Source: Advenella sp. FME57
Lineage (GTDB): Bacteria > Pseudomonadota > Gammaproteobacteria > Burkholderiales > Burkholderiaceae_B
Direction: 5' to 3'
Assembly (NCBI RefSeq): GCF_014897675.1
Contig: NZ_JABUXU010000001.1
Span: 496,001-560,000 of the forward strand
Length of the DNA stretch: 64,000 nucleotides
The translations under genes and the position numbers were made by a program. Below the pieces are notes generated by a model that saw only the letters and a program-made list of their open reading frames with translations, was not told the DNA's origin and did no database searches. Shown piece by piece: positions 54,737-63,966 of this stretch (the first letter of the stretch is position 1; every line of letters starts with the position of its first letter).

Positions 54737-55741
54737 TTACTGTTTTGAAACAGGTTGAATGAATTTTGTAGAAACGGCCAGGTCTTTAAGTGTCGCCAGA
54801 GGGATCGCGCCGATGGCGGTAAGCCAGTAATCGTCGACCCGCTGACGGAATACATTCATCGAACCAACCCTGGCATCTCCTTGATTATTAAAGGTTTTTT
54901 CAGAATCCTTTACTTTCTGGATAAATACCGAGATGGAAGACAGACCGTCTGTAAGTATTAGTTGCTTTACGTTCTCTTTAGTTCCTTTCGGACGAACGAT
55001 GCTCATGATGGGCGCAAAACCTGCTGGGTACCGGATTCGCCAGCCTTCCAGCGGCAGATCCACCGCCACAGGCTTGTGCTCCACACGCTTCCATTGCGCG
55101 TAATCAAATGCAGATTTCAGATTAGCAGTGTCCACGTTGCTGCCCACCGACAGACCCGTGAACGTCACCTGCTCAATCACGGTACCCTGCTCATTCACAG
55201 TCTGCGACTTGAGCAACAGCCGGGATTTTTCATCAGCGCAAAACCGATAGCCATAACGGTCCTGAACCCGGGGGTGTACTTCGATCATATCGCAGGGACG
55301 ACCGGCAACGCGCGTGCTGTCGTTCTGCGCCCGGATTTCGTAATACTTTTCAAGATTGTCGATCGGGCCAAGTAATAACGCAGGAAAACGATCCTTGCGT
55401 GGCTTATCCACAATCACCATTTTGCGGGCGGGTATCAGGCTTTCCACAACGTTGTTGTTGCGCAGGTATTCCTGCGCATCGCCGTCGAGCACCTCCAGAC
55501 GCTCCTTGACGCCTTCGCCGTCAACGACATGCGTTACCCTTGAGGTAATCATGACATTGCCCTGCTGATATAGGAACGTACCGCTGTAGTCGGTGGATTC
55601 CGCCGCTTTTTGGATTTGCATAAGTAACTGCACGGGCGTTGCTGCATACGCCGGCAGACAGGGGAAGATGGCCCAGCATACGGCCAGCATGACGCAATGA
55701 GAACGTCTGCAAGTAAAAAGCGGCCTGTCCTGTCCGATCAC
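54737..55741 (-). CDS. rseB: Sigma-E regulatory protein RseB/MucB
   Basis: 334 residues. Signal peptide ending near AYA-ATP (about 18-34); large domain (about 35-220) with DYSGTFLYQQGNVMITSRVTHV and EYLRNNNVVESLIPARKMVIVDK, small domain to the end. RseB binds RseA in the periplasm and shields it from cleavage, sensing LPS. It starts at GTG 55741, overlapping the rseA stop by 4 nt. mucD follows 19 nt downstream. Confidence 0.93.
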   Translation of the reverse strand: MIGQDRPLFTCRRSHCVMLAVCWAIFPCLPAYAATPVQLLMQIQKAAESTDYSGTFLYQQGNVMITSRVTHVVDGEGVKERLEVLDGDAQEYLRNNNVVESLIPARKMVIVDKPRKDRFPALLLGPIDNLEKYYEIRAQNDSTRVAGRPCDMIEVHPRVQDRYGYRFCADEKSRLLLKSQTVNEQGTVIEQVTFTGLSVGSNVDTANLKSAFDYAQWKRVEHKPVAVDLPLEGWRIRYPAGFAPIMSIVRPKGTKENVKQLILTDGLSSISVFIQKVKDSEKTFNNQGDARVGSMNVFRQRVDDYWLTAIGAIPLATLKDLAVSTKFIQPVSKQ

Positions 55742-56235
55742 TGCACATCCCCGATTTCATACGAAATTCGGCGAACCGGATAGGCGCCTACCATTTGGCT
55801 GTGCGCTGCAACGTAATCGTCAAAGTCGTTCTGCGGAATATCGGCCGGTGCCGCCGATTGGCTGGCGGCAAGCGTTGGCGGCGCAGGTGGTGCAATGTCC
55901 CCCTGGAAAGGGTCATTGAACCATACTAGCGCAGCCACGGCCGCTGCAGCGGCAATGCCGGAGGCACCCCAGCGCAGATAGCCACGCGCCGGTGCGGCGT
56001 GATGGGTCGGTTCGGCCGCGATCAGCTTGCTTATGCGGGCATTGAACAGATCGGAGGGCTTGATGGCCAGATGCTCGTTGCGCATCACGTCGCCAATCAG
56101 ATGATAGGCATCCCAGGTCTGGCGACCATAGGGCGTATCGATTCTGGACGCGTCAAAGGCATCGCATTCACCATCCACCATTTCGGAGATGGATTCATTC
56201 CAATCGATCGCAGGAGGAGTTCGTGTGTTTTCCAT
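55738..56235 (-). CDS. rseA: Anti-sigma-E factor RseA/MucA
   Basis: 165 residues. N-terminal cytoplasmic domain binding sigma-E (about 10-75: ISEMVDGECDAFD, TWDAYHLIGDVMRNE), one membrane span (about 87-106, very Ala-rich), and a periplasmic tail with the RseB-binding part. The protein ends VRRISYEIGDVQ. ATG 56235 with AAGGAAT upstream on its strand; the frame extends 35 codons further into rpoE without similarity. 10 nt after rpoE. Confidence 0.92.
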   Translation of the reverse strand: MENTRTPPAIDWNESISEMVDGECDAFDASRIDTPYGRQTWDAYHLIGDVMRNEHLAIKPSDLFNARISKLIAAEPTHHAAPARGYLRWGASGIAAAAAVAALVWFNDPFQGDIAPPAPPTLAASQSAAPADIPQNDFDDYVAAHSQMVGAYPVRRISYEIGDVQ

Positions 56236-56245
56236 TATATATTCC

Positions 56246-56845
56246 TTACCAACGGCGATCCATGGCCTGTCCCAGGACAGGTTTGAGCTTCGCCGCGATG
56301 GCTTCCCGTGCACGGAATATACGGGAGCGTACCGTACCAACCGGGCAGGCCATAGCCTGTGCTATTTCTTCGTAACTCAGGCCTTCCAGTTCTCTTAGCA
56401 CAATTGCCATGCGCAGGTCTTCGGGCAATGTTTCGATCGCGTCGTTGACAGTCTGGACGATTTCCTGCGTTACCATGCTCGATTCAGGCGTGGCAATATC
56501 TATAAGATTGTCTGAATGAGAAAAAGTTTCACCATCTTTATTTTCCAACGTATCCGGATAGCTCAACTTGCGGTCCGAAGAAGATAGCCAGTTACGGGCG
56601 GTATTGATGGCAATCCGGTACAACCAGGTATAAAACGCGCTTTCCCCGCGAAACTGCGGGATCGCGCGATAGGCCTTGATAAACGTTTCCTGCGCGATGT
56701 CCTCAACTTCGCTATGACTGCCGATCATGCGGGCCAGCAGCCCCATGATCTTGCGCTGATATTTCAGGACCAACAGGTCAAAGGCCTTTTTGTCACCCTT
56801 CTGAACCCGCTGTACCAGCTCCCAGTCAACGTCGCGCTCACTCAT
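56246..56845 (-). CDS. rpoE: RNA polymerase sigma-E factor (RpoE/AlgU)
   Basis: 199 residues, ECF sigma factor. Region 2 at ~20-90 (YQRKIMGLLARMIGSHSEVEDIAQETFIKAYRA, FYTWLYRIAINTARNWL), region 4 at ~135-185 (LPEDLRMAIVLRELEGLSYEEIAQAMACPVGTVRSRI). It drives envelope-stress genes and is held by RseA. ATG 56845 is the family start (MSERDVDWELVQRVQKGD). Overlaps the end of the YgfX-like gene by 4 nt, linking it to the fabF side. Confidence 0.96.
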   Translation of the reverse strand: MSERDVDWELVQRVQKGDKKAFDLLVLKYQRKIMGLLARMIGSHSEVEDIAQETFIKAYRAIPQFRGESAFYTWLYRIAINTARNWLSSSDRKLSYPDTLENKDGETFSHSDNLIDIATPESSMVTQEIVQTVNDAIETLPEDLRMAIVLRELEGLSYEEIAQAMACPVGTVRSRIFRAREAIAAKLKPVLGQAMDRRW

Positions 56846-57333
56846 ATTGCGATCCTTGCGGCGACATCCTGCGCATGTGCCCATTGGGCAGAGTGCACCA
56901 GCACACAGAAACGCCGCCAGGCATCAGGCTGCTGGCCAGATGCCCAGACCGTCACGATATCAGGACGAGAATGAGGGAAATAGGGATCGCGCAGTACCAG
57001 GGTAAACCACAAAGGTCCCTGCCAGTATTGTTGCAGGATGCGAAGGTCGCCGTCGATGGCGCCCGGCGGCGAGACGCCGCGAAAAAGCCGATAGTGACCG
57101 TCGGGCCCGATTTGAACAAAACGTTTGTTACCGGCACGGCGACCAGCCAAATGCCTGCGGCCGGCCAGGGCGAGCAGCGCAAGCAGAACAGCCGCCTGAG
57201 GACCAGCAATACAGAGCATGGCTAAGGTTGCCACGACATGATGGCAAACAGTAATGTAACCGGGCTGCCCGACATGGAGTCGAGCCTGCCAGTGCCGGTT
57301 CAGTTCGTACTGCAAATCAGACCCGTCTGACAA
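56842..57333 (-). CDS. YgfX-like membrane protein
   Basis: Up to 163 residues. Two adjacent hydrophobic spans (about 26-58) are followed by a soluble beta-rich domain: HYRLFRGVSPPGAI, WQGPLWFTLVLRD, then DAWRRFCVLV near the end, the layout of YgfX/CptA-type proteins. In E. coli YgfX affects cell division and pairs with SdhE; no sdhE-like gene adjoins here. The start is unclear: TTG 57333 lies within fabF, and TTG 57315 just after the fabF stop is as good. It is squeezed between fabF and rpoE, overlapping both. Family assignment is by pattern only. Confidence 0.5.
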   Translation of the reverse strand: MSDGSDLQYELNRHWQARLHVGQPGYITVCHHVVATLAMLCIAGPQAAVLLALLALAGRRHLAGRRAGNKRFVQIGPDGHYRLFRGVSPPGAIDGDLRILQQYWQGPLWFTLVLRDPYFPHSRPDIVTVWASGQQPDAWRRFCVLVHSAQWAHAQDVAARIAI

Positions 57334-58546
57334 TCATGGACCCGTTGGTGCCGCCAAATCCGAAAGAGTTGGACAGCGCCACATCAATTTTCATTTCGCG
57401 AGCGACATTGGCACAGTAGTCCAGATCGCACTCGGGGTCCTGATTAATCAGGTTGATCGTGGGCGGCGATACCTGATGATGCACCGCCAGCGTAGTAAAG
57501 ACCGCTTCGATGCCGCCTGCAGCGCCCAGCAAATGGCCAGTCATGGATTTGGTCGAATTAACGACCGTTTTATAGGCATGGTCACCCAGCGCCAGCTTGA
57601 GCGCCTCGGTCTCGTTCTTGTCGCCCAGTGGCGTTGATGTGCCATGGGCATTGACGTAGTCAACCTGGTCTGCGTTAAACTTGCCGTTCTTCAAGGCATT
57701 CAGAACGCCGCGGCGGGGGCCGTCACGATCCGGTGCAGTGATATGATGCGCATCGGAACTCATGCCATAGCCGGCAAATTCACCATAGATGCGGGCGCCA
57801 CGGGCTTTGGCGTGTTCGTATTCTTCAAGCACCAACACCCCTGCCCCTTCACCCAACACAAAGCCATCACGATCGACATCCCAGGGACGAGAGGCCGTCT
57901 GGGGATCGTCGTTACGGGTGGACAGCGCGCGCATGGCAGCAAAACCACCAATACCCAGTGGTGACACCGTGGCTTCGGCGCCACCGGCCAGCATCACATC
58001 GGCATCGCCGTATTCGATCAGTCTGGAGGCATCGCCAATGGAGTGCAGACCAGTTGTGCAGGCAGAGACCACCGCATAGGTTGGTCCCTTAAGCCCGAGC
58101 ATGATGGAAACCTGGCCGGAAATCAGATTGATCAGGGAAGCAGGAACAAAAAATGGGGAAATACGGCGCGGACCTTTTGCAAGGTATTCAGTCTGGGTTT
58201 CTTCAATGCGCTGCAACCCGCCGATACCGGAACTGACGATGGCGCCAATGCGATCGGCGTTCTCTTCAGTAACCGTGAGACCCGCATCTTTCCAGGCGTC
58301 GACACTGGCAGCAATGCCGTAATGGATAAAGGTATCCATTTGTTTGGCTTCTTTGGCCGACAGATACTGCGTGACGTCGAAATCCTTGACTTCGCCCGCA
58401 ATCTGCGCACTGAACCCGGAGGCATCAAAGCGTGTGATACGGTCAATGCCGGAACGTCCGTTGACAATATTATCCCAGGCCTGCGGTACTGTATTTCCGA
58501 CCGGGGATACAATTCCCAGTCCGGTGATGACAACGCGTCTTTTCAC
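57317..58546 (-). CDS. fabF: 3-oxoacyl-ACP synthase II
   Basis: 409 residues. Catalytic Cys163 (SACTTGLHS), His301 (NAHGTSTPLGDK) and His338 (KSMTGHLLGAAG), the Cys-His-His triad of elongating condensing enzymes. It extends acyl-ACP with malonyl-ACP. It is the last fab gene, after acpP, with a 174-nt gap that contains an 8-bp inverted repeat (58684-58708). The frame ends MIVRRV. Confidence 0.97.
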   Translation of the reverse strand: MKRRVVITGLGIVSPVGNTVPQAWDNIVNGRSGIDRITRFDASGFSAQIAGEVKDFDVTQYLSAKEAKQMDTFIHYGIAASVDAWKDAGLTVTEENADRIGAIVSSGIGGLQRIEETQTEYLAKGPRRISPFFVPASLINLISGQVSIMLGLKGPTYAVVSACTTGLHSIGDASRLIEYGDADVMLAGGAEATVSPLGIGGFAAMRALSTRNDDPQTASRPWDVDRDGFVLGEGAGVLVLEEYEHAKARGARIYGEFAGYGMSSDAHHITAPDRDGPRRGVLNALKNGKFNADQVDYVNAHGTSTPLGDKNETEALKLALGDHAYKTVVNSTKSMTGHLLGAAGGIEAVFTTLAVHHQVSPPTINLINQDPECDLDYCANVAREMKIDVALSNSFGFGGTNGSMIVRRV

Positions 58547-58683
58547 GGTTGGCTCCTACCCTATACTGAAGTAAATATGAATCAAAACCCTGAAATAAAA
58601 AAAGGGTCTGGAAAAGGTTTATACCGCCCATATCGCAAGGGATATTGACGTGAGCCACTTTCCAAAACCGCTTTTTTTATTGC

Positions 58684-58708
58684 AACCGGCGGCTCGCGCA
58701 CGCCGGTT
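58684..58708. repeat. Inverted repeat between acpP and fabF
   Basis: AACCGGCG (58684-58691) and CGCCGGTT (58701-58708) with a 9-nt loop, 13 nt after the acpP stop. On the - strand it is followed by A, not T, so it is not a classical terminator; it may hold back read-through or protect the abundant acpP message. Confidence 0.45.
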
Positions 58709-58720
58709 GACTCGCACAAA

Positions 58721-58957
58721 TTAACCTTTGTGAGAGTTGATATAGTCGACTGCCTGCTGAACGGTTGTGATTTTTTCAGCTTCTTCGTCAGGAATTTCTG
58801 TTTCGAACTCGTCTTCAAGTGCCATGACCAACTCAACCATGTCCAGTGAATCTGCACCCAGGTCGTCAAGAAATGAAGACTCGTTTTTAATTTCTGCTTC
58901 ATTTACACCAAGTTGTTCTGCGACGATCTTCTTGACGCGTTGTTCGATGCTATCCAT
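58721..58957 (-). CDS. acpP: Acyl carrier protein
   Basis: 78 residues, acidic four-helix protein. Ser37 in [10 protein letters not shown] carries the phosphopantetheine arm. ATG 58957 has GGAG 8 nt before it; the frame extends four codons to a TTG with no RBS. It carries the growing acyl chain for the fab enzymes around it. Own promoter at 58987-59014. Confidence 0.97.
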   Translation of the reverse strand: MDSIEQRVKKIVAEQLGVNEAEIKNESSFLDDLGADSLDMVELVMALEDEFETEIPDEEAEKITTVQQAVDYINSHKG

Positions 58958-59274
58958 GTAAATCTCCAAAGGGGGAAAATCCCGCTATTTTAGCCAACTA
59001 CAAACCGATTGCAAAAGGCTTTATGTGAAAAAAATATTTTAGCGAAACTGGTTTCTGAAAACAGTAAAACTAAAACACAGTTTAAAAATAAACAACTGCT
59101 CTTTTACGTATCCTGCATTTTAGTAAAATTTCAGCTCTGTATAAGAAAAAGAACCCGACTGCCTCAAATTACCTGCCCTGCTCGCCAGACTAGTGGTGCT
59201 CAAGGGCATGACAGGCCCGGATCCTGCGCGAACAAGCGGGCGATCAAGCCAGCCGATCCGCAGGAAAAACAGAT
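58958..59274. other. Intergenic region between fabG and acpP
   Basis: 317 bases holding the acpP promoter near the acpP end and an AT-rich upstream element (59020-59140) that may boost it. The fabG-proximal 130 bases show no gene and no clear terminator. Confidence 0.45.
58987..59014 (-). promoter_or_regulatory. Promoter of acpP
   Basis: On the - strand TTGCAA (59014-59009) and TAAAAT (58992-58987) are 16 nt apart, giving an acpP leader of ~22 nt. Confidence 0.65.
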
Positions 59275-60021
59275 TTACTGCATGAACATGCCGCCATTGA
59301 CATGTACCGTTGTACCCGTAATATACCCTGCTCCAGGCCCTGCCAGAAAAGCAACAGCATTGGCTACGTCGGCAGGTTGGCCCAGGCGGCCCAGGGGAAT
59401 CTGGCCCAGCAGGGCTGCGGTCTGATCCTCGCCCAGGGCACGCGTCATATCGGTATCGATAAAACCAGGCGCCACGCAGTTAACGGTAATATTACGGCTG
59501 CCTAGCTCGCGCGCCAATGCGCGCGTCATTCCTGCCACGCCGGCCTTGGCGGCCGCGTAGTTGGCCTGTCCGGGGTTACCGGCAGATCCCACCACCGATG
59601 TCACGTTGATGATGCGGCCGGCGCGCGCTTTCATCATAACCCGCAGAACGCCACGCGAGAGCCGGAATACCGAATCCAGATTGGTGCCGATCACAGCAGA
59701 CCAGTCGTCGTCTTTCATGCGCATGGCCAGGCCATCGCGTGTAATACCTGCATTATTGACCAGAATATGAGGGCCTCCCTCTTTGCCCAGCTCGGCCAGC
59801 AAGGCATCGCAGGCGGCAGCATCTGTCACATTGAGCACCACGCCACGACCCTGATTGCTCGCAAGCATGTCGCTGATGGCCTGCGCGCCTGCTTCAGATG
59901 TAGCCGTACCCACAACGGTGGCGCCGCGTTTGGCCAGCTCAAGCGCGATTGCCTTGCCCAGGCCACGGCTGGCCCCGGTGACCAGCGCAATCTGGCCCGT
60001 AAGTTCTTTCTGTTCTGACAT
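59275..60021 (-). CDS. fabG: 3-oxoacyl-ACP reductase
   Basis: 248 residues, short-chain dehydrogenase. NADPH motif TGASRGLG (15-22), NNAG at 89-92, catalytic Ser142, Tyr155 and Lys159 (SVVGS, NYAAAK). It reduces 3-oxoacyl-ACP to 3-hydroxyacyl-ACP. It follows fabD after 9 nt. Confidence 0.96.
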   Translation of the reverse strand: MSEQKELTGQIALVTGASRGLGKAIALELAKRGATVVGTATSEAGAQAISDMLASNQGRGVVLNVTDAAACDALLAELGKEGGPHILVNNAGITRDGLAMRMKDDDWSAVIGTNLDSVFRLSRGVLRVMMKARAGRIINVTSVVGSAGNPGQANYAAAKAGVAGMTRALARELGSRNITVNCVAPGFIDTDMTRALGEDQTAALLGQIPLGRLGQPADVANAVAFLAGPGAGYITGTTVHVNGGMFMQ

Positions 60022-60030
60022 GCCTGTTCC

Positions 60031-60963
60031 TTATGCGTTGATTTGAGCGAGCGCAGCATCCAGAGATGTCTGATCATTGACAGATACCGTCACCAGCTCG
60101 GGTTCGATACGCTTGATCAGCCCGGCAAGCACCTTGCCAGGACCGCATTCCACCACGTGTGTAACGCCGCGAGCCTTCATGGCCCTGACCGTTTCCACCC
60201 AGCGCACCGGGTGCCAGGCCTGACGCACCAGCGCATCGGCGATAGCCTGGGTACTGGTGGCAACTGCAACATCGACGTTGTTGATAATCTCTGCCCTGGG
60301 CATATTCAGCGTCAGTTCGCCAAGCGCCTGTTGCAGCACCGCAGCAGCCGGCTCAAGAAGCCGCGAGTGAAATGGCGCGGACACCGGCAGCAGCAGCGCC
60401 CGTTTGGCCCCTTTTGCCTTGGCCAGGTCGCAGGCGCGCTGCACCGCGTCCTTGTGCCCGGCAATCACTACCTGGGCCGGTGCGTTAAAATTGACCGCTT
60501 CGACAATGGTATCTGTGCTGGCTTCGCTACATACCGCGAGTACGGTCTCGTCATCCAGCCCCAGAATGGCCGCCATGCCGCCCGTACCCACCGGTACAGC
60601 GTCCTGCATTGCACTGGCGCGAATGCGCACCAGGCGCACGGCATCTTCAAGCGAGAACGTGCCCGCCGCGGTCAGGGCCGAGTATTCGCCCAGACTGTGT
60701 CCGGCCATGATCTCGGGTTGCGAGCCGCCGGCCTGACGCCAGGCATCATACATGGCCACACTGCAGGCCAGCATGACCGGCTGCGTATTGACAGTCAGAT
60801 TGAGTTCTTCGGCAGGTCCCTGCTCGACAAGGGCGCCCAGATCCTGGCCCAGCGCCGTGGATGCGCGCTGCATGGCAGCGTCGATGGTCGGGTTGCCCGC
60901 CCATCCGGCAAGCATGCCGACGGTTTGCGAACCCTGTCCTGGAAATACGAATGCGAGTTTCAT
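60031..60963 (-). CDS. fabD: Malonyl-CoA:ACP transacylase
   Basis: 310 residues. FVFPGQGSQ at the N terminus, nucleophile Ser90 in GHSLGEYSAL, and His199 in SAPFHS. It loads malonate on ACP. 24 nt after fabH. Confidence 0.97.
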   Translation of the reverse strand: MKLAFVFPGQGSQTVGMLAGWAGNPTIDAAMQRASTALGQDLGALVEQGPAEELNLTVNTQPVMLACSVAMYDAWRQAGGSQPEIMAGHSLGEYSALTAAGTFSLEDAVRLVRIRASAMQDAVPVGTGGMAAILGLDDETVLAVCSEASTDTIVEAVNFNAPAQVVIAGHKDAVQRACDLAKAKGAKRALLLPVSAPFHSRLLEPAAAVLQQALGELTLNMPRAEIINNVDVAVATSTQAIADALVRQAWHPVRWVETVRAMKARGVTHVVECGPGKVLAGLIKRIEPELVTVSVNDQTSLDAALAQINA

Positions 60964-60987
60964 TGTTTTCTGTGTTGAAGTGAAAAT

Positions 60988-61962
60988 TCAGATACGGGCA
61001 AGAACGGAGCCCCAGGTAAAACCGCCCCCCACGCCTTGCATGAGAACCAGATCACCCTTTTTGATACGACCGTCGCGACGCGCCACATCAAAGGCCAGCG
61101 GCACGCTTGCAGCAGAGGTATTGGCGTGTTCGCCCACCGTTGCAACCACTTTTTCGCCGGGGATGCCCAATTTGCGTCCCAGGAAATCAATGATGCGGAT
61201 ATTGGCCTGATGCGGCACCATCCAGTCCAGTTCGCTGATCTGAACGCCTGCTTTCTCGCAGACCTGGCGCGCCGACTTATCCAGAACCGTGACAGCTTTC
61301 TTGAACACGGACTGCCCATCCATGCGCAGGAAGGGGTCGCCGGTGACCTGACCATTTTCGATCCGCCCGGCAGTATTCAAAATCGTGTGCAGCGAACCAT
61401 CGGCATTCAGCTGCGAGGCCAGGATGCCAGGCTCATCGGACGCCGTCAGCACCATGGCGCCGGCGCCATCGCCGAAAAGAACGCAGGTGCCGCGATCGTT
61501 CCAGTCCAGAATCCGGGAGAACACTTCGGTACCAATCACCAGTGCATTACGCGCGTTGCCTGCCCGGATAAAGCTGTCGGCGATGGCCAGCGCATATACA
61601 AAACCACTGCAGACGGCCTGGACATCAAACGCAGCGCCGCCCTTGTTGCCAAGTTTTGCCTGAATCAGGCAGGCAGTACTGGGGAAAATGAAATCGGGAG
61701 TGGACGTCGCGACAATGATCAGATCAAGGTCAGCCGCAGCAATACCGGCATCGGCAAGCGCCTTTTCAGCGGCCAGAAAGCCCAGTTCGCTGGAGGTCAC
61801 GCCAGGATCGGCCAAATGCCGTTGATGTATACCAGTACGGGTCACAATCCATTCGTCGGACGTTTCAAGACCCCGCTGGGCCATATCTTGAGCAAGCATC
61901 GTGTTGGTGACACAGTTGGGGGGTAAATAACTTCCCGTACCCACGATGGTTGAATAAGTCAT
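60988..61962 (-). CDS. fabH: 3-oxoacyl-ACP synthase III
   Basis: 324 residues. Catalytic Cys118 ([10 protein letters not shown]), His251 (PHQANIRI) and Asn281 (EHANTSAAS). It condenses acetyl-CoA with malonyl-ACP to start fatty-acid synthesis. ATG 61962 with GGAG (61968-61971 on the complement) is preferred to the longer frame to 61980. 60 nt after plsX. Confidence 0.97.
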   Translation of the reverse strand: MTYSTIVGTGSYLPPNCVTNTMLAQDMAQRGLETSDEWIVTRTGIHQRHLADPGVTSSELGFLAAEKALADAGIAAADLDLIIVATSTPDFIFPSTACLIQAKLGNKGGAAFDVQAVCSGFVYALAIADSFIRAGNARNALVIGTEVFSRILDWNDRGTCVLFGDGAGAMVLTASDEPGILASQLNADGSLHTILNTAGRIENGQVTGDPFLRMDGQSVFKKAVTVLDKSARQVCEKAGVQISELDWMVPHQANIRIIDFLGRKLGIPGEKVVATVGEHANTSAASVPLAFDVARRDGRIKKGDLVLMQGVGGGFTWGSVLARI

Positions 61963-62022
61963 GTATGGCTCCGAAGACAATTTAAATAAGTAAAGCAGGC
62001 AATTTTATAGTTTTTATGACTA

Positions 62023-63063
62023 TTATGCGCTGCTTTCCGTATTTTTTGAGCGAATGAGCTGACTGATCTGCAGCACAGAGCTGGAGGTTTTTTCCAGCAG
62101 TTTGCTGGCAACCGCCTCGCGGGCGCGCTCAAGCGCGATGGTGTAAGCGTAGATATCGGCAGAACCGTGACTTTTGATGACAACGCCACGCAGACCAAGC
62201 AAGGCCGCACCGTTATGGTTACGCGAATCAACCCGATTGCGAAAGCGGTTCAGAACAGGCCTTGCGAACAGACCAGCGGCCATGGTGAACGGATTGCGCA
62301 AGAACTCATCACGAATCATGCTGCCGATCATCTTGGACAAACCTTCAACGGACTTGAGCACAACGTTGCCGACAAAACCGTCGCAGACCACCACATTGGT
62401 GGTGCCCTTGAAGATATCGTCGCCTTCGACATTGCCGTAAAAGTTCAGGTTGCTGGCGCGCAGCAACTCGGCCGCTTCCTTGACCACATCATTGCCCTTG
62501 ATGGCCTCCTGCCCGATATTGAGCAGGCCGATACTGGGATTCTCGATGTGCTCAACCGATTGCGACAATGCCGTGCCCATGATGGCAAATTCAAGCAGAT
62601 GCTCTGCCGAACAATCCACATTGGCACCCAGATCAAGCACGGTCGTAGTGCCGCCTCGCTGATTGGGAATAGCTGCAGCAATGGCAGGACGATCAATACC
62701 ATCCATGGTTTTGAGAACGTAGCGGGAAATGGCCATCCAGGCACCGGTATTTCCAGCAGAGACGCAGGCATCGGCACGGTCCTCCTTGACGCAGGTCACC
62801 GCGACGCGCATGGAGGAATTTTTTTTCTTGCGCAGCGCCATATCAACCGGATCGTCCATGGTAACCACTTCGGACGCGGCGACAATTTCAAATTGCGCGG
62901 GATTGGCCGGACGTGCCTGCTTCAGGGCAGCGGCTACCTGATCAGGTAGACCCACCAATAGAAAACAGGTATCAGGAAACTTTGCGGCGACCTGAACGGC
63001 CGCCGGAACGGTGACGGGAAGGCCGTGATCGCCTCCCATACAGTCAATTGCAATTCTGATCAC
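62023..63063 (-). CDS. plsX: Phosphate acyltransferase PlsX
   Basis: 346 residues. [13 protein letters not shown] at the start is the family signature; [28 protein letters not shown] and [13 protein letters not shown] follow. It makes acyl-phosphate from acyl-ACP for phospholipid synthesis. Sits in the classical rpmF-plsX-fabH order, 103 nt after rpmF. Confidence 0.96.
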   Translation of the reverse strand: MIRIAIDCMGGDHGLPVTVPAAVQVAAKFPDTCFLLVGLPDQVAAALKQARPANPAQFEIVAASEVVTMDDPVDMALRKKKNSSMRVAVTCVKEDRADACVSAGNTGAWMAISRYVLKTMDGIDRPAIAAAIPNQRGGTTTVLDLGANVDCSAEHLLEFAIMGTALSQSVEHIENPSIGLLNIGQEAIKGNDVVKEAAELLRASNLNFYGNVEGDDIFKGTTNVVVCDGFVGNVVLKSVEGLSKMIGSMIRDEFLRNPFTMAAGLFARPVLNRFRNRVDSRNHNGAALLGLRGVVIKSHGSADIYAYTIALERAREAVASKLLEKTSSSVLQISQLIRSKNTESSA

Positions 63064-63166
63064 TATAAATAATGTTTCCGTTACGGTAATACACGAGAAA
63101 CGGCCAGGAACGTATCGGACAACAGCACCGACAGACGGCTTCTTCCCTTACCGGTTAAACAGAGAA

Positions 63167-63349
63167 TTATTCGTCGTTTTTAGTTTTCAGAACTTTGCGG
63201 CCACGATATACGCCGTTGGGACTGATGTGGTGACGCAGGTGCAGTTCACCTGTGGTTGGCTCGATCGCTGTCGCTGGTGCGGTCAGAAAATCGTGCGAAC
63301 GGTGCATACCGCGTTTTGAAGGTGTCTTTTTGTTTTGTTGAACGGCCAT
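63167..63349 (-). CDS. rpmF: 50S ribosomal protein L32
   Basis: 60 residues: [20 protein letters not shown], the bL32 N terminus, then [20 protein letters not shown]. No Cys, so it is the form lacking the zinc ribbon. ATG 63349 is the family start. It lies between yceD and plsX as usual. Confidence 0.97.
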   Translation of the reverse strand: MAVQQNKKTPSKRGMHRSHDFLTAPATAIEPTTGELHLRHHISPNGVYRGRKVLKTKNDE

Positions 63350-63405
63350 GATGACTCCGAAAATAAAACTGCACAACCCGAAAATTATGCAGAAAATAGG
63401 TTAAG

Positions 63406-63966
63406 TTACTGCTTCTTTAAAGCTGCCAACGCCGCAAACGGCGATGGTTTTTTGTCTGCCCCTTCGGGCGTTTCCTGATTGTCATACTGCACGCATGCAT
63501 AATCATGCCTGGGTATGTAGGGCAGACTCAGAATTAATTCGTCTTCCACCAATTCCAGCACCGATTGACTGGCCTGGGCCAGAATCCGGTCCGGGCCTTC
63601 CATATCTGGATCATCGAACTCGGTATCGTCGTCCAGCGACGCCTGGTTGGTTACTACTTCCAGTGGCACGGCACTGTCGACTTCATAGACAAAAGGTTGC
63701 ATGCAACGCTGGCAGATAAGTATCGGCCGGGCGCTGACTTCCAGATGAAGATAACGTATTCCGTGTTGGGTGCGCTCTCCACGCACAGACCAGCGTACCA
63801 GGCCATCTACATCAGCCCCGGCGCCATCAGCATCGCCCGAAGGCAACACCTGCGCTGGCAGTAGATCGCTAATCCGTGAAAATGCCGACAGAGGCGTCTC
63901 GCCGCTTTGCTCTGCACCGCGGGAGATAAAATCCAGTACGTCGATCACAGGATGACCGGGTTTCAT
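63406..63966 (-). CDS. yceD: YceD/DUF177 family protein
   Basis: 186 residues of the DUF177 family, found before rpmF in most bacteria and needed in plants for 23S rRNA accumulation; the bacterial role is linked to large-subunit assembly. CQRC at 85-88 is the conserved Cys pair; one further Cys (HDYACVQYD, about 157) remains where many members have another pair. LPYIPRHD and FAALAALKKQ end it. ATG 63966; TACAAT on its strand (63985-63980) is a possible -10 only ~14 nt upstream. First gene of the fab operon. Confidence 0.92.
   Translation of the reverse strand: MKPGHPVIDVLDFISRGAEQSGETPLSAFSRISDLLPAQVLPSGDADGAGADVDGLVRWSVRGERTQHGIRYLHLEVSARPILICQRCMQPFVYEVDSAVPLEVVTNQASLDDDTEFDDPDMEGPDRILAQASQSVLELVEDELILSLPYIPRHDYACVQYDNQETPEGADKKPSPFAALAALKKQ

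Noticed and set aside
60043-60978. 311-codon + strand frame opposite fabD
   Set aside because: Shadow of fabD on the other strand; His/Gln/Arg-rich as expected from antisense reading.
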